Numbered from the stretch's first letter, positions 42,746-51,544 are shown. The stretch is DNA of 64,000 nt from JAABVD01 sp965204545 (GCA_965204545.1 CBDBFA010000003.1:2046001-2110000), one strand, 5' to 3'. Program-made: numbers and translations. Notes: a model not told the origin generated them from the sequence alone.

Positions 42746-43375
42746 ATGGCTCGCGCTAGGACAATTGGACGTACCTTTGTCAGCTCTCCTGAGGTTCAGG
42801 CTGAGAGAGATGGAGACCTCCTGCTGGTCAGGCGCGTCCAATCCGGGGATGTAGCCGCATTTGACCATTTGGTCCTCAAATACCGGGAACGCATTTTCTC
42901 CGTCATCTATAACCTCACCGCCAATAAGGAGGATACCTACGACCTCTCTCAGGAAACTTTTATCAAGGCCTTTCAATCCATCGGCCGGTTTAAGGCCAAA
43001 TCATCCTTTTTCACCTGGCTTTACCGGATCGCAGTAAATACCACCTTGACCCACCTGAAAAAGAACCGGTTCAAGAGTTTCCTCAGTTTCGAAACCCTGC
43101 ACGAAGAAGCCAGCCCTTCCGATGTCCTCGAAGCCCTGTCATCCAAATCCAGCACGGAAAAGCCGGCCCTGCTCAAGGAATTGCAATATAAATTGAACGA
43201 AGCCCTGCAAACTTTGTCAGTTAAACATAGAACCGTAATCGTTCTCTTTGAAATCGATGACCTTTCCCACCAGGAAATAGCCGACATCATGAATTGCTCT
43301 GTCGGAACGGTTCGGTCTCGCCTACACTATGCCAAGAAACTATTGCAGGTGAAGTTGAAAGATTGGTTGGATTAA
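42746..43375 (+). CDS. ECF-type RNA polymerase sigma factor
   Basis: The 209-residue product has region 2 (FDHLVLKYRERIFSVIYNLT, DLSQETFIKAFQSIGRF, SSFFTWLYRIAVNT) and region 4 (LSVKHRTVIVLFEIDDLSHQ, EIADIMNCSVGTVRSRLHYA) but no regions 1 or 3, as in sigma-E/RpoE-like ECF factors. ECF factors direct polymerase to stress promoters and are held by anti-sigma factors. ATG at 42746 was chosen; the frame continues 165 bp upstream into repeats. A membrane anti-sigma-like gene follows after 6 bp and a dead HtrA-like gene after that, echoing the rpoE-rseA-degP layout. Confidence 0.9.
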   Translation: MARARTIGRTFVSSPEVQAERDGDLLLVRRVQSGDVAAFDHLVLKYRERIFSVIYNLTANKEDTYDLSQETFIKAFQSIGRFKAKSSFFTWLYRIAVNTTLTHLKKNRFKSFLSFETLHEEASPSDVLEALSSKSSTEKPALLKELQYKLNEALQTLSVKHRTVIVLFEIDDLSHQEIADIMNCSVGTVRSRLHYAKKLLQVKLKDWLD

Positions 43376-43381
43376 TAGTTG

Positions 43382-43966
43382 ATGTCAGAGAATTCGCCCA
43401 AGATTAGTTTGGAACGCTTGCTCAAGCTCAAAAAAGCGGAGCGGCCCGATCCCGCTTTCTGGGACGATTTTCAAAAGGAATTCCGTCAACGCCAACTACA
43501 GACTCTGATGGACGGGGTATCCGTTTGGAGTCGTCTGCCTAAGTTACTGTTGGCCCGCGGCCGTTTACTGGTTCCCCTTTCCGGTCTGGCCTTGGTCCTT
43601 TTTGTCTTTTTGCTGAATTTCCGGGATGATCCGCCTTTGCAAAGTGAATTTGTCGAAACCGTTGCGCTGGTCCAGCCCGCCCCGGATCCCGTGGTGGAAC
43701 CCGCCAATAAGGAACCGGCCATTCCGCTTCCGCTCCCAACCCGCCGGGAAGCCGTGTTTATTCCCGCCATATCCAGCGCACCAGCCAGTTTTGTGGTGGA
43801 CGTTATCCCTGCCAAACTGCCCGAAACGCCGACCTATACCCAAGAATTTCCCACTCCCACTATTCGATCTAATAGCGACTCCCTTGCCGCCTACGTCTCC
43901 TACACCATAAGCCAGGATACTCCGATTTACGCGTCGGCAAGCCTCAGTCAGACGATCGGGTTCTAG
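43382..43966 (+). CDS. Single-pass membrane protein, probable anti-sigma factor
   Basis: The 194-residue product has an N-terminal basic and polar domain (about 1-55, PAFWDDFQKEFRQRQLQTLM), one membrane segment at about 58-78 (LLVPLSGLALVLFVFLLNF), then a Pro-rich outer part. That size and topology match RseA-like anti-sigma factors, which keep ECF sigma factors on the membrane, but no zinc-binding HxxxCxxC motif is present. It starts 6 bp after the sigma gene. The assignment rests on topology and neighbours; I see no domain that fixes it. Confidence 0.6.
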   Translation: MSENSPKISLERLLKLKKAERPDPAFWDDFQKEFRQRQLQTLMDGVSVWSRLPKLLLARGRLLVPLSGLALVLFVFLLNFRDDPPLQSEFVETVALVQPAPDPVVEPANKEPAIPLPLPTRREAVFIPAISSAPASFVVDVIPAKLPETPTYTQEFPTPTIRSNSDSLAAYVSYTISQDTPIYASASLSQTIGF

Positions 43967-44287
43967 TGTTATTTCCCGTTAATTCGTTCCCACTATGGAC
44001 GGAATTTTTCCTATGAATTTGCCTTCAGGATATTCCCCGTCACGATCACCATATTTGTGGAAACCCGTTGGGATTCGTAATTTTTTCCTTTTCCTACCCA
44101 GCGTGCGCCACCATGCTTCGCAATGCTACGCACGGCACAGCGCGACCCTGGGCTTTGGAGTTCAACGCCGTTGGCGTTAGAATTTCTATCCGTGCCCATC
44201 CGTGTAATCCGTGGTTTCTCCCTCTCTCCCCTCTTTGTGGGGATTTATTTCAGGGACGCCACACTAGAATGGGAAAAGGCTCGTAAG
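43967..44287. repeat. Intergenic region with a dispersed repeat unit
   Basis: 44056-44179 is a single copy of the repeat that forms the palindrome at 5095-5310 (GTGGAAACCCGTTGGGATTC, CCCAGCGTGCG, CCTGGGCTTTGGAGTTCAAC). It is followed by CCGTGCCCATCCGTGTAATC-type dispersed sequence. No gene is recognised. Confidence 0.75.
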
Positions 44288-45364
44288 ATGATCAGGGGTC
44301 TTGTCAGGATCTGCGCGCTCCTCCTCATCGCTCCCAACCCCTTGTTTCCCCAGGGGGATGCCGAATTTGGCGCCATTCAGCGGCGCATAACCGAAATTTA
44401 TTCCGATAACTCCAAGGGAGTCTTCCGCGTTCTCGCCGCGCATCGCACTTATGATGAAAAGGGGGATCTCCAAAATGCCCTGAAATCGGGAACGGGTTGT
44501 TTCATCAGCCGTGAAGGCCATATTCTGGCCAATGCCTCCGTGGTCATGAATAGCAACCGCAGTTGGATCGATTACCGAGGGGTCAATTATGCCGCCGAAT
44601 TGGTCGGTTTCGAGCCCTCCACCAATCTGGCCCTCCTCAAGGCCAGCACCCTTCCCGGTGATTTTTCATTTTTCATACCCGAAGCCAACCATCAATTGCC
44701 TCAAATCGGTTCCCTGGTGGTCGTCATTTCCTGTCCTTTGAATTTCGATCCCTCTCCTTCCCTCACCATGGTTGCCGGGGCCGAAACCAGTTTTGCCCAG
44801 CGGGAATTCGCCACTACCTACCTTCGGGTCAATAAGCCGGTCAATTTGGGGGAAGGGGGAGCCCCTGTCATCGACCTGAACGGACGTTTTTTGGGCATTA
44901 TGGTTGCTTCGGCTCCTGATGTGGGCTCCGGATATGTGTTACCGGCGCGGGCGGCACTTCGGGTACGCGATGATCTCCTTTTTGCGGGAAAATTCATCAA
45001 GGGCTGGATCGGCATTGAAATCGGAGTGCGTTCCACCGTTCGGGAGGGGCGGCAAGTTTACATTACCGAAATTGTTCCGAACTCTCCTGCCCACATAGTG
45101 GATATGAGAATGGGCGATGTCCTGGTGCGAATGGGAGATTTCCCCATCCATTCCATTTCCGATGTGCGCAATGCCATGTTCTTTGCCCGGGCCGGACAGT
45201 TTCTCGATATTCAGATTCTCCGCAATGGAGTCCTGCAAGACGTTACGGTAAAGGTAACCGAGCGGCCCGACGAGGCCCCACCCGCCATCGAAGCCCCAAC
45301 CCCGGTCGACGAGGTCGACCCGGATAACCAGGAGACTTCCACTTCCGGGCAAGCCCCTTCTTGA
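44288..45364 (+). CDS. HtrA/DegP-like protein with all catalytic residues replaced, plus PDZ domain
   Basis: The 358-residue product has a signal-like N-terminus (about 1-21), a trypsin-like domain (about 30-220) and a PDZ domain (about 240-325, ITEIVPNSPAHIVDMRMGDV). The fold is HtrA-like, but the triad is lost. TNAHVV is ANASVV (His to Ser84). The Asp site in the STNLALLKA stretch is Asn113. The GNSGGP nucleophile loop is GEGGAP (Ser to Gly190). It therefore cannot be an ordinary serine protease, and is more likely a chaperone or peptide sensor. Third in the sigma/anti-sigma run, where an active DegP or DegS is usual, it may regulate the anti-sigma factor without cleaving it. Confidence 0.82.
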   Translation: MIRGLVRICALLLIAPNPLFPQGDAEFGAIQRRITEIYSDNSKGVFRVLAAHRTYDEKGDLQNALKSGTGCFISREGHILANASVVMNSNRSWIDYRGVNYAAELVGFEPSTNLALLKASTLPGDFSFFIPEANHQLPQIGSLVVVISCPLNFDPSPSLTMVAGAETSFAQREFATTYLRVNKPVNLGEGGAPVIDLNGRFLGIMVASAPDVGSGYVLPARAALRVRDDLLFAGKFIKGWIGIEIGVRSTVREGRQVYITEIVPNSPAHIVDMRMGDVLVRMGDFPIHSISDVRNAMFFARAGQFLDIQILRNGVLQDVTVKVTERPDEAPPAIEAPTPVDEVDPDNQETSTSGQAPS

Positions 45365-45401
45365 GTTGCGCGTCGAGGCCTTCTGCCCTTGACTGGGCAG
45401 C

Positions 45402-45821
45402 GTGAAGGTTCACCAACAATCCTTTACCCTGAGGACCACGGGCAAGGGTACTTACGAAATTACCCATTATATCCTGGAGGCGCTGAGGGCGTCCCGCCTG
45501 CAAACCGGCCAAGTCACCGCCTTCTGCCGCCACACCAGTTGCAGCCTGGTTTTGATGGAAGATGCGGACCCTTCCGCCCGGAGGGATTTGGAGAATTTCC
45601 TGGATCGACTGGTGCCTGATGACGATCCCCATTTCACCCATACTTATGAAGGTCCCGACGACATGCCTAGTCATATAAAGATGGCCCTGACGCGATCTTC
45701 CGAATCCATACCGGTCTTACATGGCCGGCTGCTCCTGGGAACTTGGCAGGGCCTCTACCTTTGGGAACACCGCGTCGCCCCGCACCATCGGCAGATCGCC
45801 GTTACCTGCCTGGGAGAATAA
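45402..45821 (+). CDS. yjbQ: YjbQ (UPF0047) family protein
   Basis: YjbQ proteins are small metal-binding proteins, reported to have weak thiamine-phosphate synthase activity, with no settled main role. The 139-residue product has the family histidines in FCRHTSCSLVLMEDADP (about 42-58), HTYEGPDDMPSHIKMALT (about 85-102) and GTWQGLYLWEHR near the end. Length matches. It uses GTG at 45402 and follows the HtrA-like gene by 37 bp, so it may belong to that transcript. A hairpin terminator lies 11 bp after its stop codon. Confidence 0.88.
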   Translation: MKVHQQSFTLRTTGKGTYEITHYILEALRASRLQTGQVTAFCRHTSCSLVLMEDADPSARRDLENFLDRLVPDDDPHFTHTYEGPDDMPSHIKMALTRSSESIPVLHGRLLLGTWQGLYLWEHRVAPHHRQIAVTCLGE

Positions 45822-45832
45822 GTCGAAAGTAG

Positions 45833-45852
45833 GAAAAGGGCTGACCCTTTTC
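45833..45852. terminator. Short bidirectional hairpin between yjbQ and kdsD
   Basis: GAAAAGGG-CTGA-CCCTTTTC is a perfect inverted repeat with flanking A and T tracts, between two convergent genes. Most of it matches the outer end of the REP-like element at 50023-50116, so it may be a half-copy. Confidence 0.7.
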
Positions 45853-45853
45853 T

Positions 45854-46834
45854 TCAGACGAGCCGCAGTTTGGGGAGGTCTTGACCATCGATTATCCCTA
45901 CCGGGCAGTTCTCTTCATCCACTACCAGTATATCGTCAATCTGATTGTCTTCGAACATCTTCAGGGCCTCGGCCGCCAGGAAATGGGACGGCACTATTTT
46001 GGGATCCCGCGTCATGAAAGCATCAATGGGTTTGGCAAAGACTTCCGAGTCTTTCAAAATCACTCTACGCAAATCCGCATCCGTAAATATTCCACATAAG
46101 CGGTTGTCCTCATCCACGATGGCAATGCTGCCGGCTTTGGCCCGAGTCATTTCCACGATGGCGGCTTGAACCGATTTGCCGGTTTTGATTTTGGCCAGAC
46201 GGCTGCCTGTTCGCATGATGTCCTCGACTCCCAGGATCAAGGCGGCCCCGAGGGTGCCTGAAGGATGATACTTGGCAAAATCCTCCCTTCCAAAATGACG
46301 CATTTCGAGGGAGATGAGAGCCAGGGCGTCCCCCAGGGCCAGGGCAGCCGTGGTGCTCGCCGTTGGAGTCAGGTTTAGCGGACAGGCTTCCTTCTCGACA
46401 TGATAAATCAGACTGAAGTCGCAACTGTTCGCCAGGGTGCTGCCCTTGTTTCCGGTAAATGCCACCGTTGTCAGCCCCATGCGTTTCAATAGGGAAATCA
46501 GTTGGAGGATTTCCCCCGTTTCCCCGCTGTAGCTCACCATCAAGGCCAAATCTCCATTCCGGCACATACCCAAATCCCCGTGCATGGCCTGAACGGGATC
46601 CAAAAAAGCTGAACTCACCCCCGTGCTGTTGAAAGTTCCCACCAGCTTGTGGCAGATCCCCGCGTTTTTGCCCAACCCGATCAAGACGAGTTTCCGTTGC
46701 CGGTCGATGGTCCCTTGAATCTCCTCCACCACTCGCACGAAGGATTTATCCAGCCCCTTGGCCGTATCGAGGATGGCTTGGGACTCAAGACTTAGAAAAT
46801 TTCTGGCCCGCTTCAGTATTGATTGAAAATCCAC
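45854..46834 (-). CDS. kdsD: Arabinose-5-phosphate isomerase (KdsD/KpsF family)
   Basis: KdsD turns ribulose-5-phosphate into arabinose-5-phosphate, the first step toward Kdo. The 326-residue product has an N-terminal SIS sugar-isomerase domain (about 30-180: VLIGLGKNAGICHKLVGTFN, MVSYSGETGEI, NLTPTASTTAALALGDALA) and two C-terminal CBS domains (about 205-325, GIFTDADLRRVI). The His in PSGTLGAAL-like YHPSGTLG follows the SIS domain. Length is standard. With kdsB at 11771 it completes two Kdo steps in this window. Confidence 0.95.
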   Translation of the reverse strand: MDFQSILKRARNFLSLESQAILDTAKGLDKSFVRVVEEIQGTIDRQRKLVLIGLGKNAGICHKLVGTFNSTGVSSAFLDPVQAMHGDLGMCRNGDLALMVSYSGETGEILQLISLLKRMGLTTVAFTGNKGSTLANSCDFSLIYHVEKEACPLNLTPTASTTAALALGDALALISLEMRHFGREDFAKYHPSGTLGAALILGVEDIMRTGSRLAKIKTGKSVQAAIVEMTRAKAGSIAIVDEDNRLCGIFTDADLRRVILKDSEVFAKPIDAFMTRDPKIVPSHFLAAEALKMFEDNQIDDILVVDEENCPVGIIDGQDLPKLRLV

Positions 46835-46910
46835 TTGATGAACGTATTATTACGGTCGTGAGGATGGAATAGATTGCATCATTCCGTCTCTTCTGCAATA
46901 CCTTCCAATA

Positions 46911-47732
46911 ATGATTACTGCCGTCCAATACAAGGTGTTGAGGAGAAGCGGTTGGGGAGTCATGGTTGCTCTGGGTTTGTACATGACCGGGTGCAGTCCT
47001 CTCAATGAGGAAGTAGTGCGGGAGGTGGATTTACCCGCTTTCAAACGGGGGCAGGACTACCTCCGGCAGGGTCGGCACGATCAGGCCCTCACCGCTTTCC
47101 TGAAAGTGGTCGAGAACCATTCCCTGGCCCCCGAGTCCCACCTCTATCTGGGGCAGCTCTTTCTGGAAAACAGCAAAGATCCCGTTTTGGCAATTTACCA
47201 CTTTCGCCAATTCCTGAAGTTCAAACCGGGCTCCCAGCAGGCTCCTCTTGTCCGGGATCTCATCAATACCGCCAAGAAGGAATTCGCCCGCACTTTCCCA
47301 GCCAACCTCTTCCAGGCCGAACTCGACCGCATGGACCTCATGGATGTGATCGAGAAGAAGGACAGGGAAATTCTGTCCATGAAGGAGGATCTGGCCCGGC
47401 TTAAAGGGGAGAACAAAGCCCTGAGAGCCAGGCTGCAGGCAGAGGGTGTGGAGCAACCCCCTCCCGCTTCTCCTGCCCAGACCCCGCCAGCCTCCCTTCA
47501 GCCGCGGGTTCCTCCCCTTGCCGGAAGCGACCTGCCCCTTCGCAGAGATGTTTACCCCAACCAGCGAGCGCCTGCCGCATTTTACACCGTGGTAACCGGA
47601 GACAACCTCTTGAAAATAAGTAGCAAAGTTTATGGTTCCCGTGATCGCTGGGTTACGATCTATGAGGCCAATCGCGACCTGTTGGATAATCCGAATGCCC
47701 TCAAAATCGGAATGAAACTGAGGATCCCCTGA
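46911..47732 (+). CDS. TPR and LysM lipoprotein
   Basis: The 273-residue product has a lipoprotein signal ending at LYMTGC (Cys28). TPR-like helices follow from about 45 to 115 (DYLRQGRHDQALTAFLKVVE, HLYLGQLFLE), then a short coiled coil (about 145-180), a Pro-rich linker and a C-terminal LysM domain (about 227-273, YTVVTGDNLLKISSKVYGSR). LysM domains bind peptidoglycan, so it is probably anchored in a membrane and touches the cell wall. The gene may be read with the cysteine desulfurase 33 bp downstream. The specific role is unknown. Confidence 0.82.
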   Translation: MITAVQYKVLRRSGWGVMVALGLYMTGCSPLNEEVVREVDLPAFKRGQDYLRQGRHDQALTAFLKVVENHSLAPESHLYLGQLFLENSKDPVLAIYHFRQFLKFKPGSQQAPLVRDLINTAKKEFARTFPANLFQAELDRMDLMDVIEKKDREILSMKEDLARLKGENKALRARLQAEGVEQPPPASPAQTPPASLQPRVPPLAGSDLPLRRDVYPNQRAPAAFYTVVTGDNLLKISSKVYGSRDRWVTIYEANRDLLDNPNALKIGMKLRIP

Positions 47733-47765
47733 AACAGGTTGACCCACCATATCCCGGGAGGGGGG

Positions 47766-48926
47766 ATGGCCTACTTTGATTATAATTCGACCACGCCTTT
47801 GAACGGGGCGGCAAAAGACGCCCTGATCGATGCCGTCAACGGCCAATGGGCCAACCCCTCCAGCCCTTACAAGATTTCTGCACGCGCCCGCCTAGCCTTG
47901 GACAAAGCCCGGGAGGATCTGGCTGCCCGCTTGCATCGAAAAGGGAAGGGCATCGTGTTCACCAGCGGGGCTACCGAAGCCAATAACTCGGTCATCCGCT
48001 ACCTCGCCGAAGTCCTCCCTCGCCGGAACCGGCTGGCTATTTCCGCCATCGAACACCCTTCCGTCATGGAACCGGCCAACCATTTTTTCAAGGGGCGGCT
48101 GGACCTGCTTCCCGTTTCACCGGAGGGAGTCCTGGACTTGGATCATCTCTGCGCCGTCCTCGCTGCGGGTCGTACGGGCGCGGTCTCTGTCATGGCCGCC
48201 AACAACGAGACCGGTATCATCCAGCCCTGGGCCAGAGTGGGCAGGATTTGTAAGGAAAACGGCGTTGCTTACCACTGCGACGCTTCCCAGTGGTTTGGGA
48301 AATGCTTGGACTACCAATTCGGGAATTGCGATTTCCTGGTCGGATGCAGCCACAAGTTCGGAGGTCCGAAAGGGGTTGGGTTCCTGGCCTTATCGGAAAA
48401 CTGGTATGGTTTTCGGGCCGTTTTCGGCGGCCTCCAGGAAGGGGGCCGAAGGGGGGGCACCGAGAACATTCCGGGAATTATGTCCATGGTATCGGCCCTG
48501 GATTGGGCCGACCGGCACCGGGAGCGGATGTTGGCCCAAAGTAGTCATCGGGACGCCTTCGAGGAGCGCCTCATCGGGGAGTTACACGGCATGAAATGCC
48601 TTGGAAAATCGGCTCCGCGTCTTCCCAACACGTCCTTTCTCATTTTGCCGGAATACGAAAACCTGCGCTGGGTTACCAAACTGGATAGAAAGGGGTTTCA
48701 GGTATCGACCGGCTCCGCTTGCGCCACCGGCAAAACCGGTCGCTCTCCCACCTTGAGAGCCATGAACTTCACCAGGGGGGAATCCCGTCGAACCATACGC
48801 GTTAGTTCAAGTCCGCATTCCTCCGCAGAATCCTGGTCCAATCTGGCCGGGGCCTTCCTCGAAACCTGGCAATCCCTGAATTCAGATGTCTCATCCAACG
48901 GGTTAACCGAGGTCATTTCAGTCTGA
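47766..48926 (+). CDS. Cysteine desulfurase (NifS/IscS-like)
   Basis: These PLP enzymes take sulfur from cysteine for Fe-S clusters or thio-modification. The 386-residue product has the PLP lysine Lys197 in GCSHKFGGPKG, the EANNETG-like AANNETGIIQP and HCDASQWFGK stretches, and the catalytic cysteine Cys319 in STGSACATGK. The start ATG at 47766 follows an unusually strong GGGAGGGGGG. It is placed 5 bp before recF. No iscU or regulator is adjacent, so whether its sulfur feeds Fe-S clusters or tRNA is not clear. Slightly shorter than IscS. Confidence 0.92.
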   Translation: MAYFDYNSTTPLNGAAKDALIDAVNGQWANPSSPYKISARARLALDKAREDLAARLHRKGKGIVFTSGATEANNSVIRYLAEVLPRRNRLAISAIEHPSVMEPANHFFKGRLDLLPVSPEGVLDLDHLCAVLAAGRTGAVSVMAANNETGIIQPWARVGRICKENGVAYHCDASQWFGKCLDYQFGNCDFLVGCSHKFGGPKGVGFLALSENWYGFRAVFGGLQEGGRRGGTENIPGIMSMVSALDWADRHRERMLAQSSHRDAFEERLIGELHGMKCLGKSAPRLPNTSFLILPEYENLRWVTKLDRKGFQVSTGSACATGKTGRSPTLRAMNFTRGESRRTIRVSSSPHSSAESWSNLAGAFLETWQSLNSDVSSNGLTEVISV

Positions 48927-48931
48927 CTTCA

Positions 48932-50011
48932 ATGCGGGTTACACGAATCAAACTCCAGAATTACCGCAATATAAAATTTGCAGACTTGAAGCTGGATGGG
49001 CGCGCTCAGTTTTTGGCCGGTCCCAATGCCCAAGGTAAGACAAACCTGTTGGAATCCGTCGGCCTGTTGCCCGCTTTGCGATCATTTCGCACCCGGGATT
49101 GGAAGACCTTGATCCGACATGATTGCCGGGAAGCAAAATTGGCTTTTTCCCTTGCCGATGAACGATTCGACCTGACCGAGGTCTGGATAACCCTCAAACG
49201 ACGGGGAAAGGAAGTCGTGGTCGACGGGAAAAAGGTGACCCGGTTCCGCGACTTCATCGGACGTTTCCCGGTAGTGGTTCTCAGTGGGCGGGATATCCAG
49301 TTGTTGCGAGGTTCCCCGGGAGTCCGGCGGCAATGGCTCAACCTGCTCCTGGCCTCCGGAAGCGCGGAATATTACGACGATCTGAGGGATTTTCATCGAT
49401 TGCTGCATCAGCGGAATTCCCTCCTGAAAGGCGACTGGAAACCTACCGAGATGGACGTTTTTGAAAAGATGCTGGCTGAAAAGGCGGCTCGCCTACACGC
49501 CTGCCGGGCCTCTGAATTAGTCAAATTGGCCGCCGAAATGAAGCGAATCTACCAGATTGTTTCTCCCGTCCAGGAAGACCCGGAACTCCATTATAAGCCC
49601 GATCTGGACGCGTCTTCCCCGGAGGACTACCTGGCATCGTTTCAAGCGAACCGGGAGAGAGACCAACTTTTGAAATTCACCCAGCACGGACCCCATCGCG
49701 ATGATATCGCCTTTCACCTTGAATCCAGGATGGCGAAAGATTTTGCTTCGGAGGGCCAGCAACGAAGCATGATTATCAGTTTGAAATTAGCTCAATTGCA
49801 ATACCTGCACCGCGTATCGGGGGCGCTTCCAACGCTTTTAGCCGATGATATTTTGGAGGAACTGGACAACCGCCGCAAATCGAATTTCTGGAGAGCCATC
49901 GGAGAATCCGTCCAGGTAATGGCCTCCGGCACCGCAATTCCCTCGGCGGAATCACCTGTGTCCTGGCAGTTATTTCATGCGGCCGATGGAAAATTCGTCG
50001 AAAATGAATGA
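48932..50011 (+). CDS. recF: DNA replication and repair protein RecF
   Basis: RecF binds ATP and DNA gaps and helps load RecA on stalled forks. The 359-residue product has the Walker A FLAGPNAQGKTNLLES near residue 29, the LRGSPGVRRQWLNLLL segment, QHGPHRDDIAF, and Walker B LLADDILEELDNRR. It begins 5 bp after the cysteine desulfurase gene, which is an unusual partner: recF is usually with dnaA, dnaN or gyrB. Here gyrB lies about 12 kb away on the opposite strand. A REP-like repeat follows the stop codon by 12 bp. Confidence 0.95.
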   Translation: MRVTRIKLQNYRNIKFADLKLDGRAQFLAGPNAQGKTNLLESVGLLPALRSFRTRDWKTLIRHDCREAKLAFSLADERFDLTEVWITLKRRGKEVVVDGKKVTRFRDFIGRFPVVVLSGRDIQLLRGSPGVRRQWLNLLLASGSAEYYDDLRDFHRLLHQRNSLLKGDWKPTEMDVFEKMLAEKAARLHACRASELVKLAAEMKRIYQIVSPVQEDPELHYKPDLDASSPEDYLASFQANRERDQLLKFTQHGPHRDDIAFHLESRMAKDFASEGQQRSMIISLKLAQLQYLHRVSGALPTLLADDILEELDNRRKSNFWRAIGESVQVMASGTAIPSAESPVSWQLFHAADGKFVENE

Positions 50012-50022
50012 TTTATTGTTGG

Positions 50023-50116
50023 GAAAAGGGTCAGCCCTTGAATTTTGGTATCGATATGAAACGCAGTTGCTTGATCAAAGAATCAAGATACCACAATTCA
50101 AGGGCTGACCCTTTTC
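50023..50116. repeat. REP-like element with long inverted arms
   Basis: Two 30-bp arms starting GAAAAGGGTCAGCCCTTG and ending with its complement, with one mismatch, enclose a further short hairpin (CTTGAT...ATCAAG). Similar shorter elements lie at 30567 and 57365. Such nested palindromes are typical of REP sequences mobilised in trans by REP-associated tyrosine transposases; none is in this window. Confidence 0.8.
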
Positions 50117-50454
50117 TTGCATTCTCCATTTACCATAACAGTCTGTCCATCCTGTTCACCTGTCCTGTCGTAGCCTTTAGGCAAAGCGGGATCCATGTTT
50201 CAATTGGAAGATGTCGCTTCGGTAACGATCACGATCATGATCACGATCAAGATCACGATTTTTAGAAATTTCAGCATCTCAGCATCTCTTAACATTCCTC
50301 ATTCCTAATTGACGCCAATGGCGCCCCACCACTCTCCTCTGAACTCTGACAACTGACAACTGGAGTCAGCGGCGCCTCCATCCATGTTTCTAACCCCAAT
50401 TCTTAATTCCTAATTCTTAATTCCTTCCCCGCAGGGGAAGACCTCCCCACCAAT
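50117..50454. other. Low-complexity intergenic spacer
   Basis: Contains the GATCACGATCATGATCACGA-type stretch (about 50226-50262) and several ATTCCTAATTCTTAATTCC units. No gene or clear promoter is recognised. Confidence 0.6.
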
Positions 50455-51204
50455 ATGGAACCTTTTGATTTAACCACCCTTTTTTGGATCGTAGCCGGAT
50501 CTTTTCTGGTGGGACTGGCCAAGGGGGGAGTGCTCGGGGTCTCGAACATCACCGTGGCCGTATTCGCCCTGATTTTCCCACCCAAGTTATCCGTCGGTAT
50601 TGTTCTGATTCTCCTCATGATCGGGGATTGGGCCGCATTTTATTTTTTCCGGCGCCACGCCGTTTGGAAATACCTCCTGCCCATCATTCCCTGGACCATT
50701 GTGGGGGTTCTGCTGGGCTGGTTGCTTCTCGACCGGCTCGATGGGGAGATGGTGGGCAGGCTTATCGGGTATTGCCTGTTGGTCCTGGTCAGTTTGCATA
50801 TTGTCCGCAGCTACATCCTCAAAGCTGGAGGCATTTCGGAACTCTTGCCGCATAAGTGGTGGTTTATCGGTATTACCGGGTTGCTGGCCGGGTTTACCTC
50901 CACGGTGGCCAATTCGGCCGCCCCCGTCATGATGTTGTTCTTCTTGGCCGTGGCTCTGCCCAAGATGGAGTTCATGGGTACCGGGGCCTGGTTTTTTCTT
51001 TTCCTCAATCTGTTCAAGTTTCCCTTTCTTTGGTCCATCGAAGTTGTGACCCCGGAAGTCCTTTGGCTCGGTTTGAAGATCATACCGGTCGTCTTGGCGG
51101 GCGCCGTATTGGGTCGCTTCATCCTGGCGCATATTCCCCAGAAAGGATTTGAACTGTTTGCCCTCGCCGTCACCATCCTCGCCAGCCTTCAGCTCATCAT
51201 TTGA
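50455..51204 (+). CDS. TauE/SafE family sulfite/organosulfonate exporter-like protein
   Basis: A 249-residue membrane protein with seven or eight helices. The N-terminal FWIVAGSFLVGLAKGGVLGV resembles the repeated glycine-rich half of the TSUP family, and GITGLLAGFTSTVANSAAPV (about residues 139-158) is the second repeat. TSUP members carry sulfite, sulfonates or related anions out of the cell. The gene stands alone between repeat-rich spacers, so the substrate is unknown. Identification of the family is firm; substrate is not. Confidence 0.85.
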   Translation: MEPFDLTTLFWIVAGSFLVGLAKGGVLGVSNITVAVFALIFPPKLSVGIVLILLMIGDWAAFYFFRRHAVWKYLLPIIPWTIVGVLLGWLLLDRLDGEMVGRLIGYCLLVLVSLHIVRSYILKAGGISELLPHKWWFIGITGLLAGFTSTVANSAAPVMMLFFLAVALPKMEFMGTGAWFFLFLNLFKFPFLWSIEVVTPEVLWLGLKIIPVVLAGAVLGRFILAHIPQKGFELFALAVTILASLQLII

Positions 51205-51220
51205 CCCCTTCCTCCCTTCC

Positions 51221-51419
51221 TCCGACACCCGGCGCGGCAAGGATGCCGCCGCCCTACCGTTTACGTTTCGAAATGGTAGGGCAATCGCGTCCCCGCGATG
51301 CCGTAACTTGCGCCTCCGACACCCGGCGCGGCAAGGATGCCGCTGTCCTACCGTTTACGTTTCGAAATGGTAGGGCAATCGCGTCCCCGCGATGCCGTAA
51401 CTTGCGCCTTCGACACCCT
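51221..51419. repeat. 94-bp direct tandem repeat, two copies plus a partial third
   Basis: Units start at 51221 and 51315, with a partial at 51409. Each starts YCCGACACCCGGCGCGGCAA and contains CCGTTTACGTTTCGAAATGG. The two full copies differ at only two positions. Each unit can fold, for example GGTAGGG with its complement. The spacer 51205-51544 holds nothing else. Confidence 0.9.
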
Positions 51420-51544
51420 GTTGTTTTTAAGTCCGATAAACTGTTAAGGCCTTCCTTTTCTTGGACCATTTCAATTTGAATAAACGGTCCCATGCGCTAC
51501 AATTGCCTTATCCTTTTCCAAAATTTTTTCCAACCTGACCTTTA

